From RPQJ01 sp963793005 (GTDB lineage Bacteria > Pseudomonadota > Gammaproteobacteria > Steroidobacterales > Steroidobacteraceae): DNA of 64,000 bases. The stretch spans positions 434,001-498,000 of the forward strand of contig CAWBYP010000002.1 in assembly GCA_963793005.1 (NCBI GenBank). Direction: 5' to 3'. The notes under the pieces were generated by a model. The model did no database searches. It was not told the origin of the DNA and was given only the letters and a program-made list of their open reading frames with translations. This document shows positions 34,920 to 43,370 of this stretch, in pieces. Position 1 is the first letter of the stretch. Each line of letters starts with the position of its first letter. The translations under genes were made by a program, and so were the position numbers.

Positions 34920-35804
34920 TCAGCCGGGACGACGGCGGACTGCCAGCCTGTCGAGATATTCGGCGAATCGCTCGCCGACACCGGGGTGCATCAGCGCGAG
35001 TTCGACCGTCGCCTCCAGGTAACCGAGCTTCGAGCCGCAGTCGTAGCGGCGGCCCTGGAACGCGTACGCGTAGACCGGCTCGTCGGCAATCAGCGCCGCG
35101 ATGCCGTCGGTGAGCTGTATTTCACCGCCGGCGCCACGGCCCGTGGTCTCGAGCTTATTGTAGATCGCGGGCGTCAGCAGGTAACGTCCCACTACCGCGA
35201 GCGTGGATGGCGCATCCTCCGGCTTCGGCTTCTCCACGATACGCTCGACCCGGGACAAGCGGCCCTCGACCGGCGTCGTGGCAACGATGCCGTATTTTTC
35301 CGTCTGGTCACGCTCAATCGTCTCGACCCCGAGCACGCTCGCCGGCCGCCCGCCCAGGGCCTTCGCCATCTGCCCCAGGCATGGCTCCGCTGCGTCGATC
35401 AGGTCGTCGGCCAGGTGAACGAAGAACGGCTCGTTGCCCACGGCTGGACGGGAGCAGAGCACGGCATGTCCGAGCCCCAGCGGCGCTGGCTGGCGGATGT
35501 AGATGCAGCTCGCGTAGGACGGCACGATGCCGCGTACCGCGTCGAGCAGGTCCTGCTTGCCCTGCGCCTCGAGTTCCCTCTCGAGCTCCTGGTCCGTGTC
35601 GAAGTGGTCCTCGATCGCGCGCTTGCCGGACCCCGTGATGAATACCAGCTTCTCGGCGCCGGCCGAGAGCGCCTCCTCGGCCGCGTACTGGATCAGCGGC
35701 TTGTCCACGATCGGCAGCATTTCCTTCGGGCTGGCCTTGGTGGCCGGCAGGAATCGTGTTCCGCGACCGGCGACTGGAAATACAGCCGTCCTGATTCGTA
35801 CCAT
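34920..35804 (-). CDS. galU: UTP-glucose-1-phosphate uridylyltransferase
   Basis: The product has 294 residues. It makes UDP-glucose for LPS and exopolysaccharide. The nucleotidyltransferase signature is AVFPVAGRGTRFLPATKASPKEMLPIVDKPLIQYAAEEA. Further motifs are FITGSGKRAIEDHFD, QPAPLGLGHAVLC, and EKPKPEDAPSTLAVVGRYLL. ATG 35804 was preferred to ATG 35825 because AGGA lies 8 bases before it, while the upstream ATG has no ribosome-binding site. Confidence 0.96.
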   Translation of the reverse strand: MVRIRTAVFPVAGRGTRFLPATKASPKEMLPIVDKPLIQYAAEEALSAGAEKLVFITGSGKRAIEDHFDTDQELERELEAQGKQDLLDAVRGIVPSYASCIYIRQPAPLGLGHAVLCSRPAVGNEPFFVHLADDLIDAAEPCLGQMAKALGGRPASVLGVETIERDQTEKYGIVATTPVEGRLSRVERIVEKPKPEDAPSTLAVVGRYLLTPAIYNKLETTGRGAGGEIQLTDGIAALIADEPVYAYAFQGRRYDCGSKLGYLEATVELALMHPGVGERFAEYLDRLAVRRRPG

Positions 35805-35877
35805 GCGCGTTTCCTGATGATTCACTGCGACGCTTGCGAATCATAGCGGATCGCGACCCAGGCTCCACGTGGCGCAG

Positions 35878-35914
35878 CACGGTGGCCGGTCCTGGACAGG
35901 CGCCGGCCACCGTG
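35878..35914. terminator. 12-bp perfect hairpin downstream of the comEA-like gene
   Basis: Arms CACGGTGGCCGG (35878-35889) and CCGGCCACCGTG (35903-35914) form a very stable stem 11 bases past the stop codon at 35925. No T run follows on either strand, so it is either a weak or Rho-assisted terminator or an RNA-stabilising structure. Confidence 0.45.
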
Positions 35915-35924
35915 TCAAGGCTCG

Positions 35925-36251
35925 TCAGGAACCGCCTGCGGACTTGCTGGCCGCTGCTTTCTGCGGTGGCGCCGGCTGCGCCGCCGACCCGACCCGGATG
36001 TTTTCGCGGTTCAGGTCAAATACCTTCTCACCGATGCCCTGTACCTTGAGCAGGTCTTCGGGGCTCTTGAACGGCCCGTTCTTCTGCCGGTACTCGACGA
36101 TGGCCTGCGCCTTGGCAGGCCCGACGCCGTCGAGTTCGCGGGCGAGCGTGCCTGCGTCTGCCGAATTGATGTTGACTGGTCCGCTCCATGCGACCATCGG
36201 CACCAGGCTCGCGATAAGCGCCCGGACCGCTGTCCGGTATCCCTGTTTCAT
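35925..36251 (-). CDS. ComEA-like helix-hairpin-helix protein, secreted
   Basis: The product has 108 residues. The N terminus MKQGYRTAVRALIASLVPMVAWSG is a signal peptide. Then VNINSADAGTLARELDGVGPAKAQAIVEYRQKNGPFKSPEDLLKVQGIGEKVFDLNRENI carries two helix-hairpin-helix units (GVGPAKA and GIGEKV) that bind DNA backbone. The tail is Ala/Lys/Pro-rich. ComEA is the periplasmic DNA receptor of natural transformation, and short versions like this are widespread in gammaproteobacteria. A strong AAGGAGG precedes ATG 36251. Confidence 0.93.
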   Translation of the reverse strand: MKQGYRTAVRALIASLVPMVAWSGPVNINSADAGTLARELDGVGPAKAQAIVEYRQKNGPFKSPEDLLKVQGIGEKVFDLNRENIRVGSAAQPAPPQKAAASKSAGGS

Positions 36252-36369
36252 GACTGCCTCCTTGGCTTCGACTACCCGCAGACCCGGAATGGGTGCGGTC
36301 GATGCAAACGTAGCCGAAGGCAGGCGGTTTCGCGCGCCGAGATGCTGGCGGGTTCGCGCAGAAATGCGT

Positions 36370-37554
36370 TCAGTCCGGGGGGGAGCCCGGGCGAGCCGCC
36401 TTCGGCAGGAACTCGAGTGCGGCAATCGCGCGCTGGGTGTCCCATGACTTGCAGCCCGGGCACTGCCAGAGGAACGTCGAGCTGTCGATGCCGCAGACGC
36501 TGCACCGGTAGCGCGCGTGGCGCAACACCACGTTGCGAAGGGCAGCAGCCACCGATAGCAGCTGGGCCGGGCCGGGCTCGACGCCCGGCGCCAGCAACGC
36601 ACAGGACAGGTCGCGCAGGTCGCTGTCGGTTGCGAGCAGTTCCTTCACGCACTCCAGGATCACTGGATTGTCGTAGTAGCCGCTCACGATGGCTGCGTAG
36701 GCGATCTCGGAGCGATTGCCGACACCGTTGCGCATCAGTTCGCGCAACGACTCGTCGAACATTTCCGTATCGCCCGCCTGGCGTGCGGCTTCGGCGAGAC
36801 GCGGCAGCACCAGCGGCAGCAGGTGGAAGTCCAGCCGCACCACCCGTCGGTAGAGCTGGACCGCGAGAGCAGGATCGCCCTGCATGCGTGCGACGTCGCC
36901 ACGCAGGATTGAAACCCGGCCTGAATCCTTCTGCTGTTGCCTCGCCGTGCGCAGGTGCTCACGCGCCAGGTCCAGGTCGCGCTGACCGATGGCCGACTCC
37001 GCGAGTTCGCACCAGTGGTGCGCCGCCGCCCCCGGCTGGCCGGGCACGCCGACGGCGCGCAGTCGTTCGTGCATGGCCGCGGCCTGAGCCCAGTCGTGCT
37101 GCAGTTCGTTGATGCGCACCAGGTGGGTGAGCGCCACGGCAGACTCGATGCCGTCCTCGGCGAGCTGCAGGAAAATCTTCTCCGCGCGGTCGTAGAGTCC
37201 GGCCCGGAAGTAGTCGCGCGCCAGTTCCACCAGCGCAGCGTTTCGATGGCGCGGGTCAAGGCCCGCGCGGCCAACTATGTGCTCGTGGACCCGGATCGCG
37301 AGATCGACCTCGCCGCGTCGCCGGTAGAGACTGCCCAGTGCGAAGTGCGTATCGATGGTCTCGTCGTCGCTCGCCGCCAACCCGAGGAATACCTCGAGTG
37401 CGCGATCGGGCTTGTCGTCGAGCAGGTAGCGAACGCCTTCGAGATACCGTTCGCGCCGCCGCGCGCGCCGGCGCCGACGGTACTCGGCATAGGCGGCCGT
37501 CGCGCCCCAGCCGGTGGCGATGGTCCCGGTAAACACCATCCAGAACGTGTTCAC
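36370..37554 (-). CDS. lapB: lipopolysaccharide assembly protein LapB (YciM)
   Basis: The product has 394 residues (E. coli 389). A short N-terminal membrane anchor (VFTGTIATGWGATAAY) is followed by a row of TPR helices (ALEVFLGLAASDDETIDTHFALGSLYRRRGEVDLAI and following), and a rubredoxin-like zinc knuckle at the C terminus, YRCSVCGIDSSTFLWQCPGCKSW. LapB targets LpxC to FtsH and tunes LPS synthesis. GTG 37554 was chosen because it lies 4 bases after the lapA stop and leaves the anchor intact. Confidence 0.93.
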   Translation of the reverse strand: MNTFWMVFTGTIATGWGATAAYAEYRRRRRARRRERYLEGVRYLLDDKPDRALEVFLGLAASDDETIDTHFALGSLYRRRGEVDLAIRVHEHIVGRAGLDPRHRNAALVELARDYFRAGLYDRAEKIFLQLAEDGIESAVALTHLVRINELQHDWAQAAAMHERLRAVGVPGQPGAAAHHWCELAESAIGQRDLDLAREHLRTARQQQKDSGRVSILRGDVARMQGDPALAVQLYRRVVRLDFHLLPLVLPRLAEAARQAGDTEMFDESLRELMRNGVGNRSEIAYAAIVSGYYDNPVILECVKELLATDSDLRDLSCALLAPGVEPGPAQLLSVAAALRNVVLRHARYRCSVCGIDSSTFLWQCPGCKSWDTQRAIAALEFLPKAARPGSPPD

Positions 37555-37558
37555 GGGG

Positions 37559-37858
37559 TCAGGCGGATCCCGGTGGTTCGTCTTCCGGCGGCCGCCGCTG
37601 CGACTCAGCCAGCCGCAATGCCTCGCGCAGGCGTCCGCGCTCGGCCAGCAGCCGCGCGATCCAGTTGGAGCGCCACAGCGCACCACCGAGGAAGCCTGCT
37701 GAAAGCGCGATCAGCAATGCCAGCCCCGAGGAGACCTCGAAGCGCACCATCGCGAAGTCCACGGCGAAATGCTGCTGGTTCAAGGCAGTGAAGATCACGG
37801 CCAGGACGACCAGCAGGACAATGGCGATGGTTAGGGCGATTCGCCGCAGCATTTTCAA
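37559..37858 (-). CDS. lapA: lipopolysaccharide assembly protein LapA
   Basis: The product has 99 residues and two transmembrane helices (IALTIAIVLLVVLAVIFTAL and SSGLALLIALSAGFLGGALW), then a short cytoplasmic helix. The length, the topology and the position between ihfB and lapB match the standard ihfB-lapA-lapB arrangement. It works with LapB in control of LPS assembly. Confidence 0.9.
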   Translation of the reverse strand: MKMLRRIALTIAIVLLVVLAVIFTALNQQHFAVDFAMVRFEVSSGLALLIALSAGFLGGALWRSNWIARLLAERGRLREALRLAESQRRPPEDEPPGSA

Positions 37859-37911
37859 ACGGACGAATGATTGGCTGACGGCAGTCTAGCACCCGCTGGG
37901 GCGCATGCCGG

Positions 37912-38226
37912 TCACTGGCCGGGCGCGGGCGCGTCCTCGACGACCGCCGGTTCGTTGACCCGTTCGCGCAGGTCCTTGCCCGGCTTGAAATGAGGCACGT
38001 ACTTCCCGGCAAGCGCGACCGACTCGCCGGTCTTGGGATTGCGGCCCTGCCGCGGCGGCCGGAAATGCAGGCTGAAGCTGCCGAAGCCCCGGATCTCGAT
38101 GCGCTGTCCCTGGGCAAGCGCGTCGCTCATGATCTCGAGGATCTGCTTGACCGCGAGTTCCACGTCCTTGGCCGGCAGGTGGCTCTGCTTGGCGGCGATG
38201 AGCTCGATGAGCTCGGACTTGGTCAT
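37912..38226 (-). CDS. ihfB: integration host factor subunit beta
   Basis: The product has 104 residues, MTKSELIELIAAKQSHLPAKDVELAVKQILEIMSDALAQGQRIEIRGFGSFSLHFRPPRQGRNPKTGESV. The DNA-wedging arm RPPRQGRNPKTG and GKYVPHFKPGKDLRERVN follow the IhfB pattern. ATG 38226 was chosen over the longer open frame. It sits downstream of rpsA as in most gammaproteobacteria and partners IhfA from 21891-22190. Confidence 0.96.
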   Translation of the reverse strand: MTKSELIELIAAKQSHLPAKDVELAVKQILEIMSDALAQGQRIEIRGFGSFSLHFRPPRQGRNPKTGESVALAGKYVPHFKPGKDLRERVNEPAVVEDAPAPGQ

Positions 38227-38331
38227 GCTGCGCTCGCCGTCCACTCTGAAACTCCCCAGCTTGATCCCTGCCTGTCCGATGCGTTGGTCCTCGCGGCGGC
38301 AACCCGCCGGGAGGACCACGCCCGGCTCTTG

Positions 38332-39999
38332 TTACTGTCCGGAGATCTGCTCCTTGAGCAGGTCCCCGAGGCTCGTGCCTGTCGAGGAATCCGAGCGATA
38401 GCTCTCCATCGCCTCCTGTTCCTCGGCCATGTCCTTCGCCTTGATCGACAGGGCGATCGTGCGGACCTTGCGATCCACGGCAGTGAACTTGGCCTCGACC
38501 TCGTCACCGACCTTGATCAGCGTACGGGCATCCTCGACACGGTCGCGCGACAGTTCCGAGGCACGCAGGTAGCCGTCGATCCCGCCGCCAAGGTCCACGA
38601 TGGCGCCCTTCGGGTCGACCTCACGTACCAGCCCGCGGACGATGCTGCCCTTCGGGTGCTCCGCGATCCAGGTCGAGAACGGGTCCTTCGCGAGTTGCTT
38701 GACGCTGAGCGAAATGCGCTCGCGCTCCGGGTCGATCGCGACCACGATGGCCTCGACCTCCTGGCCCTTCTGGTAACCGCGCACCGCTTCCTCGCCCGGT
38801 ACGTCCCAGGACAGGTCGGAGAGGTGTACCAGGCCGTCGATACCACCGGGAAGCCCTATGAACAGGCCGAAGTCGGTGATCGAGCGGATCTGTCCCGTGA
38901 CATGGTCGCCACGGTTGTAGTTGTCGCCGAACTCACGCCACGGATTGGGCTTGCACTGCTTCACGCCGAGCGAGATGCGGCGGCGCTCCTCGTCGATGTC
39001 GAGCACCATGACCTCGACTTCCTCGCCGGTGTGCACGACCTTGGACGGGTTGACGTTCTTGTTCGTCCAGTCCATCTCGGAGACGTGCACCAGGCCTTCG
39101 ACGCCTTCTTCGATCTCGACGAAGCAGCCGTAGTCGGCGATGTTCGTGACCTTGCCGAACAGGCGCGTCTGCGCCGGATAGCGGCGTGCGATGTCCTGCC
39201 ACGGATCGGCGCCGAGCTGCTTGAGGCCCAGGCTGACCCGCTGGCGCTCGCGGTCGAACTTGAGGATGCGCACGTCGATCTCGTCGCCGACGTTGACCAC
39301 TTCCGACGGGTGCTTGACGCGCTTCCACGCCATGTCGGTGATGTGCAGCAGGCCATCGATGCCACCGAGGTCAACGAACGCACCGTAATCGGTGAGATTC
39401 TTGACGACACCCTTGATCACGGCGCCTTCGTTCAGCTTGTCGAGGAGTTCACTGCGCTCTGCGCTGTACTCCTGCTCGACCACGGCGCGGCGCGAGACCA
39501 CGACGTTGTTGCGTTTCTGGTCGAGCTTGATGACCTTGAACTCGAGCGTCTTGCCCTCGAGGTAGCTCGGGTCGCGCACCGGGCGCACGTCCACGAGCGA
39601 GCCCGGCAGGAAGGCGCGCACGAAATCGATCTCGACGGTGAAACCGCCCTTCACACGGCCATTGATCAGGCCGGTGACGACCTCGCCCTGCTCGAACGCC
39701 GTCTCGAGGCGCTCCCAGGTGCGGGCCCGCTTGGCCTTCTCGCGCGACAGGCGCGTCTCGCCGGATCCGTCCTCGACGCTGTCGAGGGCCACTTCGACGT
39801 CGTCGCCGACCTTGACCTCGATCTCTCCACGCTCATTCTTGAACTGGCTCAAGTCGATCACGGCTTCGGACTTGAGGCCGGCACTCACCACGACCTTGTC
39901 GGGACCGATTTCGATCACGCGGCCGGTGAGGATCTGGCCCGGGCGAATTCGCTGACTCGCCAGGCTCTCTTCAAAAAGTTGGGCAAAACTCTCGGTCAT
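38332..39999 (-). CDS. rpsA: 30S ribosomal protein S1
   Basis: The product has 555 residues, with six S1 RNA-binding repeats. The typical repeat core is visible as GKVTNIADYGCFVEIEEGVEGLVHVSEMDW, GQIRSITDFGLFIGLPGGIDGLVHLSDLSW and GLVREVDPKGAIVDLGGGIDGYLRASELS. The protein binds mRNA on the 30S subunit. It lies between cmk and ihfB. The terminator-like hairpin at 40062-40091 separates it from cmk, so it probably has its own promoter in the 101-base gap. Confidence 0.98.
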   Translation of the reverse strand: MTESFAQLFEESLASQRIRPGQILTGRVIEIGPDKVVVSAGLKSEAVIDLSQFKNERGEIEVKVGDDVEVALDSVEDGSGETRLSREKAKRARTWERLETAFEQGEVVTGLINGRVKGGFTVEIDFVRAFLPGSLVDVRPVRDPSYLEGKTLEFKVIKLDQKRNNVVVSRRAVVEQEYSAERSELLDKLNEGAVIKGVVKNLTDYGAFVDLGGIDGLLHITDMAWKRVKHPSEVVNVGDEIDVRILKFDRERQRVSLGLKQLGADPWQDIARRYPAQTRLFGKVTNIADYGCFVEIEEGVEGLVHVSEMDWTNKNVNPSKVVHTGEEVEVMVLDIDEERRRISLGVKQCKPNPWREFGDNYNRGDHVTGQIRSITDFGLFIGLPGGIDGLVHLSDLSWDVPGEEAVRGYQKGQEVEAIVVAIDPERERISLSVKQLAKDPFSTWIAEHPKGSIVRGLVREVDPKGAIVDLGGGIDGYLRASELSRDRVEDARTLIKVGDEVEAKFTAVDRKVRTIALSIKAKDMAEEQEAMESYRSDSSTGTSLGDLLKEQISGQ

Positions 40000-40061
40000 T
40001 TAGGTTCTCTTCCAGGGGTCTCGCGACCCGTATTCCCGCTGGCATCATGCCCACAGGGGTT

Positions 40062-40091
40062 AAAGACAAAACGCCCGCATCCGTTCGGGCG
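40062..40091 (-). terminator. terminator-like hairpin between cmk and rpsA
   Basis: On the minus strand, CGCCCG (40091-40086) and CGGGCG (40077-40072) form a 6-bp stem followed by TTTTGTCTTT. It lies 10 bases after the cmk stop and 63 bases before rpsA. It should end or attenuate transcription coming from the gyrA-to-cmk genes. Confidence 0.75.
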
Positions 40092-40100
40092 ACGGTACGA

Positions 40101-40784
40101 TCAAAGGGCCACAGGGACCCGGCTTCTGGCGACGGCGAGAACCCGTTCAACCACCGCATCGATCGGCATGCCGGTCGAGTCGAGGATGACCGCATCCGGC
40201 GCCGGGCGCAGTGGCGCCACGGGCCGGGTGGAATCACGCCGATCCCTGTCCAGGATCTCCTGGGAAAGGCCGGCGAGGTTAGCAGTAAGTCCCTTTTCTT
40301 TCAACTGCTTATAGCGCCTGAGCGCGCGTTCCTCGGCACTTGCCGTTAGGTAGACCTTTACCGGGGCTTCGGTGAAAACCACCGTGCCCATGTCCCGGCC
40401 GTCCGCGACCAGGCCGGGAGGCGCTGCAAAATCCCGCTGGCGCCCAAGCAAGGCGGCACGCACCGACGGCATCGCGGCGACCCGCGAGGCCGCGGCACCG
40501 GCCGACTCGGTGCGCAGATTTCGCGTCACGTCGCCGCCCTCGAGCAGCACCCGCTCATTGCCGTCGGCGTCGGTCTCGAACCGGGCGTCCAGCGTGCCGG
40601 CAATGGCCGCATATCCGGCTTCGTCGTCGGCGGCGAGCCCACGGGCCCCGCCGGCCATCGCGACCAGCCGGTAGAGGGCGCCGCTGTCGAGCAGGTGCCA
40701 GCCGAGCCGGCTGGCCAGCAGCCGGGCAACGGTTCCCTTGCCCGATCCACTCGGCCCGTCGATCGCAATGACTGGAACGTCCAT
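40101..40784 (-). CDS. cmk: cytidylate kinase
   Basis: The product has 227 residues. It phosphorylates CMP and dCMP. The P-loop is VIAIDGPSGSGKGTVARLLA, the CMP-binding region LDSGALYRLVA, and the lid segment DGRDMGTVVFTEAPVKVYLTASAEERALRRYKQL is intact. It follows aroA by 8 bases in the conserved aroA-cmk-rpsA order. Confidence 0.97.
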   Translation of the reverse strand: MDVPVIAIDGPSGSGKGTVARLLASRLGWHLLDSGALYRLVAMAGGARGLAADDEAGYAAIAGTLDARFETDADGNERVLLEGGDVTRNLRTESAGAAASRVAAMPSVRAALLGRQRDFAAPPGLVADGRDMGTVVFTEAPVKVYLTASAEERALRRYKQLKEKGLTANLAGLSQEILDRDRRDSTRPVAPLRPAPDAVILDSTGMPIDAVVERVLAVARSRVPVAL

Positions 40785-40792
40785 GGCGTGCC

Positions 40793-42094
40793 TCAGGCGA
40801 TTTCTTCGATGCGGAGGCCGACGGACCGGCCAAGCGTCGCAAATCCCGGGAACGAGGTCGCAACATTGGCAACGTCGAGGATCTCGATCGGCGCTGACGC
40901 GCGCAGGCTCGCAATCGCGAAGGACATCGCGACGCGATGGTCCCCTCCGCTGTCGACGACACCGCCGCCGAATCCGCCGCCCTCGATGCGCAACCCGCCC
41001 GGCAGCACTTCGTGGCGAATGCCGAGCACGCCCAGGCCGCGCGCCATGACGGCGATCCGGTCACTTTCCTTGACCCGCAATTCCTCAGCGCCGGTTACCA
41101 GCGTCTCTCCCTCCGCGCAGGCCGCCGCTATGAAGAAGGCAGGAAATTCGTCAATGGAGAGCGGCACCAGCCGCTCCGGCACGCGGATGCCGCGCAGGAC
41201 CGCGGGGCGGATCTCGATGTCGGCCACCGGCTCCGCGCCGCAGGTCCGTCGGTCCAGGAGGCGCAGGTCCGCGCCCATCAGTTCCAGCATCTCGAGCAGA
41301 CCGGTCCGGGTCGGGTTCACGCCGACTCCCCGGACCACGAACGGCGCGTGGGCGCCGATGCACGCGGCAACGATGAAGAACGCGGCGGACGAGAAATCGC
41401 CCGGGACTTCCAGGTTCGTGGCCTCGAGCCTCGCCGGCGGCCTGAGTGTCACGACGCCGTCAACCGACGACACCTCGCATCCGAATGCCTGCAGCATGCG
41501 CTCGGAGTGGTCGCGCGTTACGGCGGGTTCGATCACGGTAGTGTCGCCCGCGGCGCGCAGCCCGGCGAGCAGCAGCGCGGACTTGAGTTGCGCGCTCGCG
41601 ACCGGCATCTCGTAGCGGATGCCATGCAGTGGCGTCCCACCCGAGATTCGCACCGGCGGTCGCCCGTCGCTGGTCTGGATCGCCGCCCCCATCGCCCGAA
41701 GTGGCGTCGCGACGCGTTCCATCGGCCGGCGCATCAGCGACTCGTCACCGACCAGCACCGAGTCGAATGCCTGTGAACTCAGCAGGCCCATGAAGAGGCG
41801 CATCGCCGTACCGGCATTGCCCATGTCCAGTGGCGCGGACGGCGCCCGGAAGCCATCGAGACCCACGCCTTCGATCACGACCTCGCCCGGCCCCGGGCGG
41901 CGGACCTGCACGCCGAGTGCGGCCACTGCGCGCATCGTGGCAAGGCAATCCTCACCCTCCAGGAAACCGCTGACGCGCGTGGTACCCGACGCAATCGCGC
42001 CGAGCATCAGCGCGCGGTGCGAGATCGACTTGTCACCCGGGACCCTGGCCTCACCTGCGATGCCGGTGGACGGCGCCACCCTGTAACGGATCAT
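40793..42094 (-). CDS. aroA: 3-phosphoshikimate 1-carboxyvinyltransferase (EPSP synthase)
   Basis: The product has 433 residues. It transfers enolpyruvyl from PEP to shikimate 3-phosphate. Visible are GEARVPGDKSISHRALMLGAIASGTT, LDMGNAGTAMRLFMGLL (the LxMGNAGTxxR motif), SAQLKSALLLAGL, and the C-terminal ELRVKESDRIAVMARGL and DHRVAMSFAIA. The active-site loop has GNAGTAMR, with Gly and no Ala at the first position, so it looks like an ordinary enzyme of its class. ATG 42094 follows pheA by 2 bases. Confidence 0.97.
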   Translation of the reverse strand: MIRYRVAPSTGIAGEARVPGDKSISHRALMLGAIASGTTRVSGFLEGEDCLATMRAVAALGVQVRRPGPGEVVIEGVGLDGFRAPSAPLDMGNAGTAMRLFMGLLSSQAFDSVLVGDESLMRRPMERVATPLRAMGAAIQTSDGRPPVRISGGTPLHGIRYEMPVASAQLKSALLLAGLRAAGDTTVIEPAVTRDHSERMLQAFGCEVSSVDGVVTLRPPARLEATNLEVPGDFSSAAFFIVAACIGAHAPFVVRGVGVNPTRTGLLEMLELMGADLRLLDRRTCGAEPVADIEIRPAVLRGIRVPERLVPLSIDEFPAFFIAAACAEGETLVTGAEELRVKESDRIAVMARGLGVLGIRHEVLPGGLRIEGGGFGGGVVDSGGDHRVAMSFAIASLRASAPIEILDVANVATSFPGFATLGRSVGLRIEEIA

Positions 42095-42096
42095 CG

Positions 42097-43368
42097 TCAG
42101 AGCACGGCCTTCGGATACGAACCGAGCACGCGGCACAACGACGTTCGTGCCTTCAGTTCGGCCAGCGCCGAGGCGAGCGGCTCGAGCTTCGCGTGGCCTT
42201 CCAGGTCGATGAAAAAGACGTAGTCCCACTTGCGCCGCCGCGACGGACGCGACTCGATGCGCGTCAGGCTCACGTTGCTGCGCGCAAGCGGCTCGAGCAG
42301 CCTGAACAGCGCACCCGGCGCGTCGGTGTGGGCCGCAGACACCAGCAGCGTGGTCTTGTCCGCGCCGCTCGGCTCGAATGCCTTGCTGCCGATGACCAGG
42401 AAGCGAGTCGTGTTGTCCGCCCGGTCCTCGATCTCGGGAACCAGCATGTTGAGGCCGTACACGACGGCGGCCGCAGCGCTTGCGATGGCAGCCGTGCCCT
42501 CCTCGTCCCGCGCCCGACGTGCGCCCTCCGCGTTGCTGGCAACCGGCAGGCGTTCGACCCCCTGCAGGTGCTCGGCAAGCCACCCCCGGCACTGTGCCAG
42601 CGCCTGCGGGTGCGCGCAGATCCGCTGCACGTCCTCGAGCGAGGTCATGCGACCCATCAGGTTCTGGTGCACGCGCAGTTCCACCTCGCCGCACACCCCG
42701 AGCGGCGAGGTCAGGAACATGTCGAGCGTGTTGTTGACCGTGCCTTCGCTGGAATTCTCTATAGGCACCACGCCGAAGTCCGCGGTGCCCGACTCGACCT
42801 CGCGGAAGACTTCCTCGATGGACGTGAGCGGCAGCGCACGCACGGACTGCCCGAAATGCTTAAGCACCGCCTGTTGCGTGAACGTGCCCTCCGGCCCGAG
42901 GAACGCGACCTTCAACGGGTCCTGCTGGGCAAGGCAGGCCGACATGATCTCGCGGAACAGGCGCGCGATCTCCTCGTCCGACAGCGGACCACGAGCCTTG
43001 CGATTTCGCTCGATGGCCATGCGCAGCACCTGCGCCTCGCGCTCGGGACGGTAGAAATCCACCGTGTGCCCGGCGGCGTGCTTTGAAATACCGACCTTCT
43101 GCGCGAGCAGCGCCCGCTTGCTGATCAGTTCGTGGATCTGCGCATCCACAGAGTCGATGAGTTCCCGTATGCCGCCGATTACTGGCGGGTCTGTGTGCGG
43201 CGTGCCCTTGCTCGACCCCCCTCGGATCCTGGTAGCCGGCTTTTTCGTCTGCGCAGCCGTGGCCCGCGCCCCCGGCCCGGCCGTGTTGCCCGTCTTGGGT
43301 TTGCTCGCCGCGGGCTTGCCCGCCTTGCTGGATCGCCTGGCGGCCCTGGGCACCTTGCGCGCCGCCAT
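42097..43368 (-). CDS. pheA: chorismate mutase / prephenate dehydratase (P-protein) with basic N-terminal extension
   Basis: The product has 423 residues, about 60 longer than the usual P-protein. Residues 1 to about 58 are almost only Ala, Lys, Arg, Ser, Pro, Gly and Thr, like a histone H1 tail. Then comes the AroQ mutase (IRELIDSVDAQIHELISKRALLAQKVG to about residue 150), the dehydratase (KVAFLGPEGTFTQQAVLKHFG, GVVPIENSSEGTVNNTLD, and the TRF signature in NTTRFLVIG), and a C-terminal ACT domain (ALFRLLEPLARSNVSLTRIESRP) for phenylalanine feedback. It lies 2 bases after serA and 2 before aroA. A later start, removing the tail, is possible. Confidence 0.93.
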   Translation of the reverse strand: MAARKVPRAARRSSKAGKPAASKPKTGNTAGPGARATAAQTKKPATRIRGGSSKGTPHTDPPVIGGIRELIDSVDAQIHELISKRALLAQKVGISKHAAGHTVDFYRPEREAQVLRMAIERNRKARGPLSDEEIARLFREIMSACLAQQDPLKVAFLGPEGTFTQQAVLKHFGQSVRALPLTSIEEVFREVESGTADFGVVPIENSSEGTVNNTLDMFLTSPLGVCGEVELRVHQNLMGRMTSLEDVQRICAHPQALAQCRGWLAEHLQGVERLPVASNAEGARRARDEEGTAAIASAAAAVVYGLNMLVPEIEDRADNTTRFLVIGSKAFEPSGADKTTLLVSAAHTDAPGALFRLLEPLARSNVSLTRIESRPSRRRKWDYVFFIDLEGHAKLEPLASALAELKARTSLCRVLGSYPKAVL

Positions 43369-43370
43369 GC

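Noticed and set aside
37990..40314. 774-codon + strand open frame opposite ihfB-rpsA
   Set aside because: It is a shadow of rpsA: high GC leaves few stops, the translation is compositionally odd, and S1 repeats are on the other strand.
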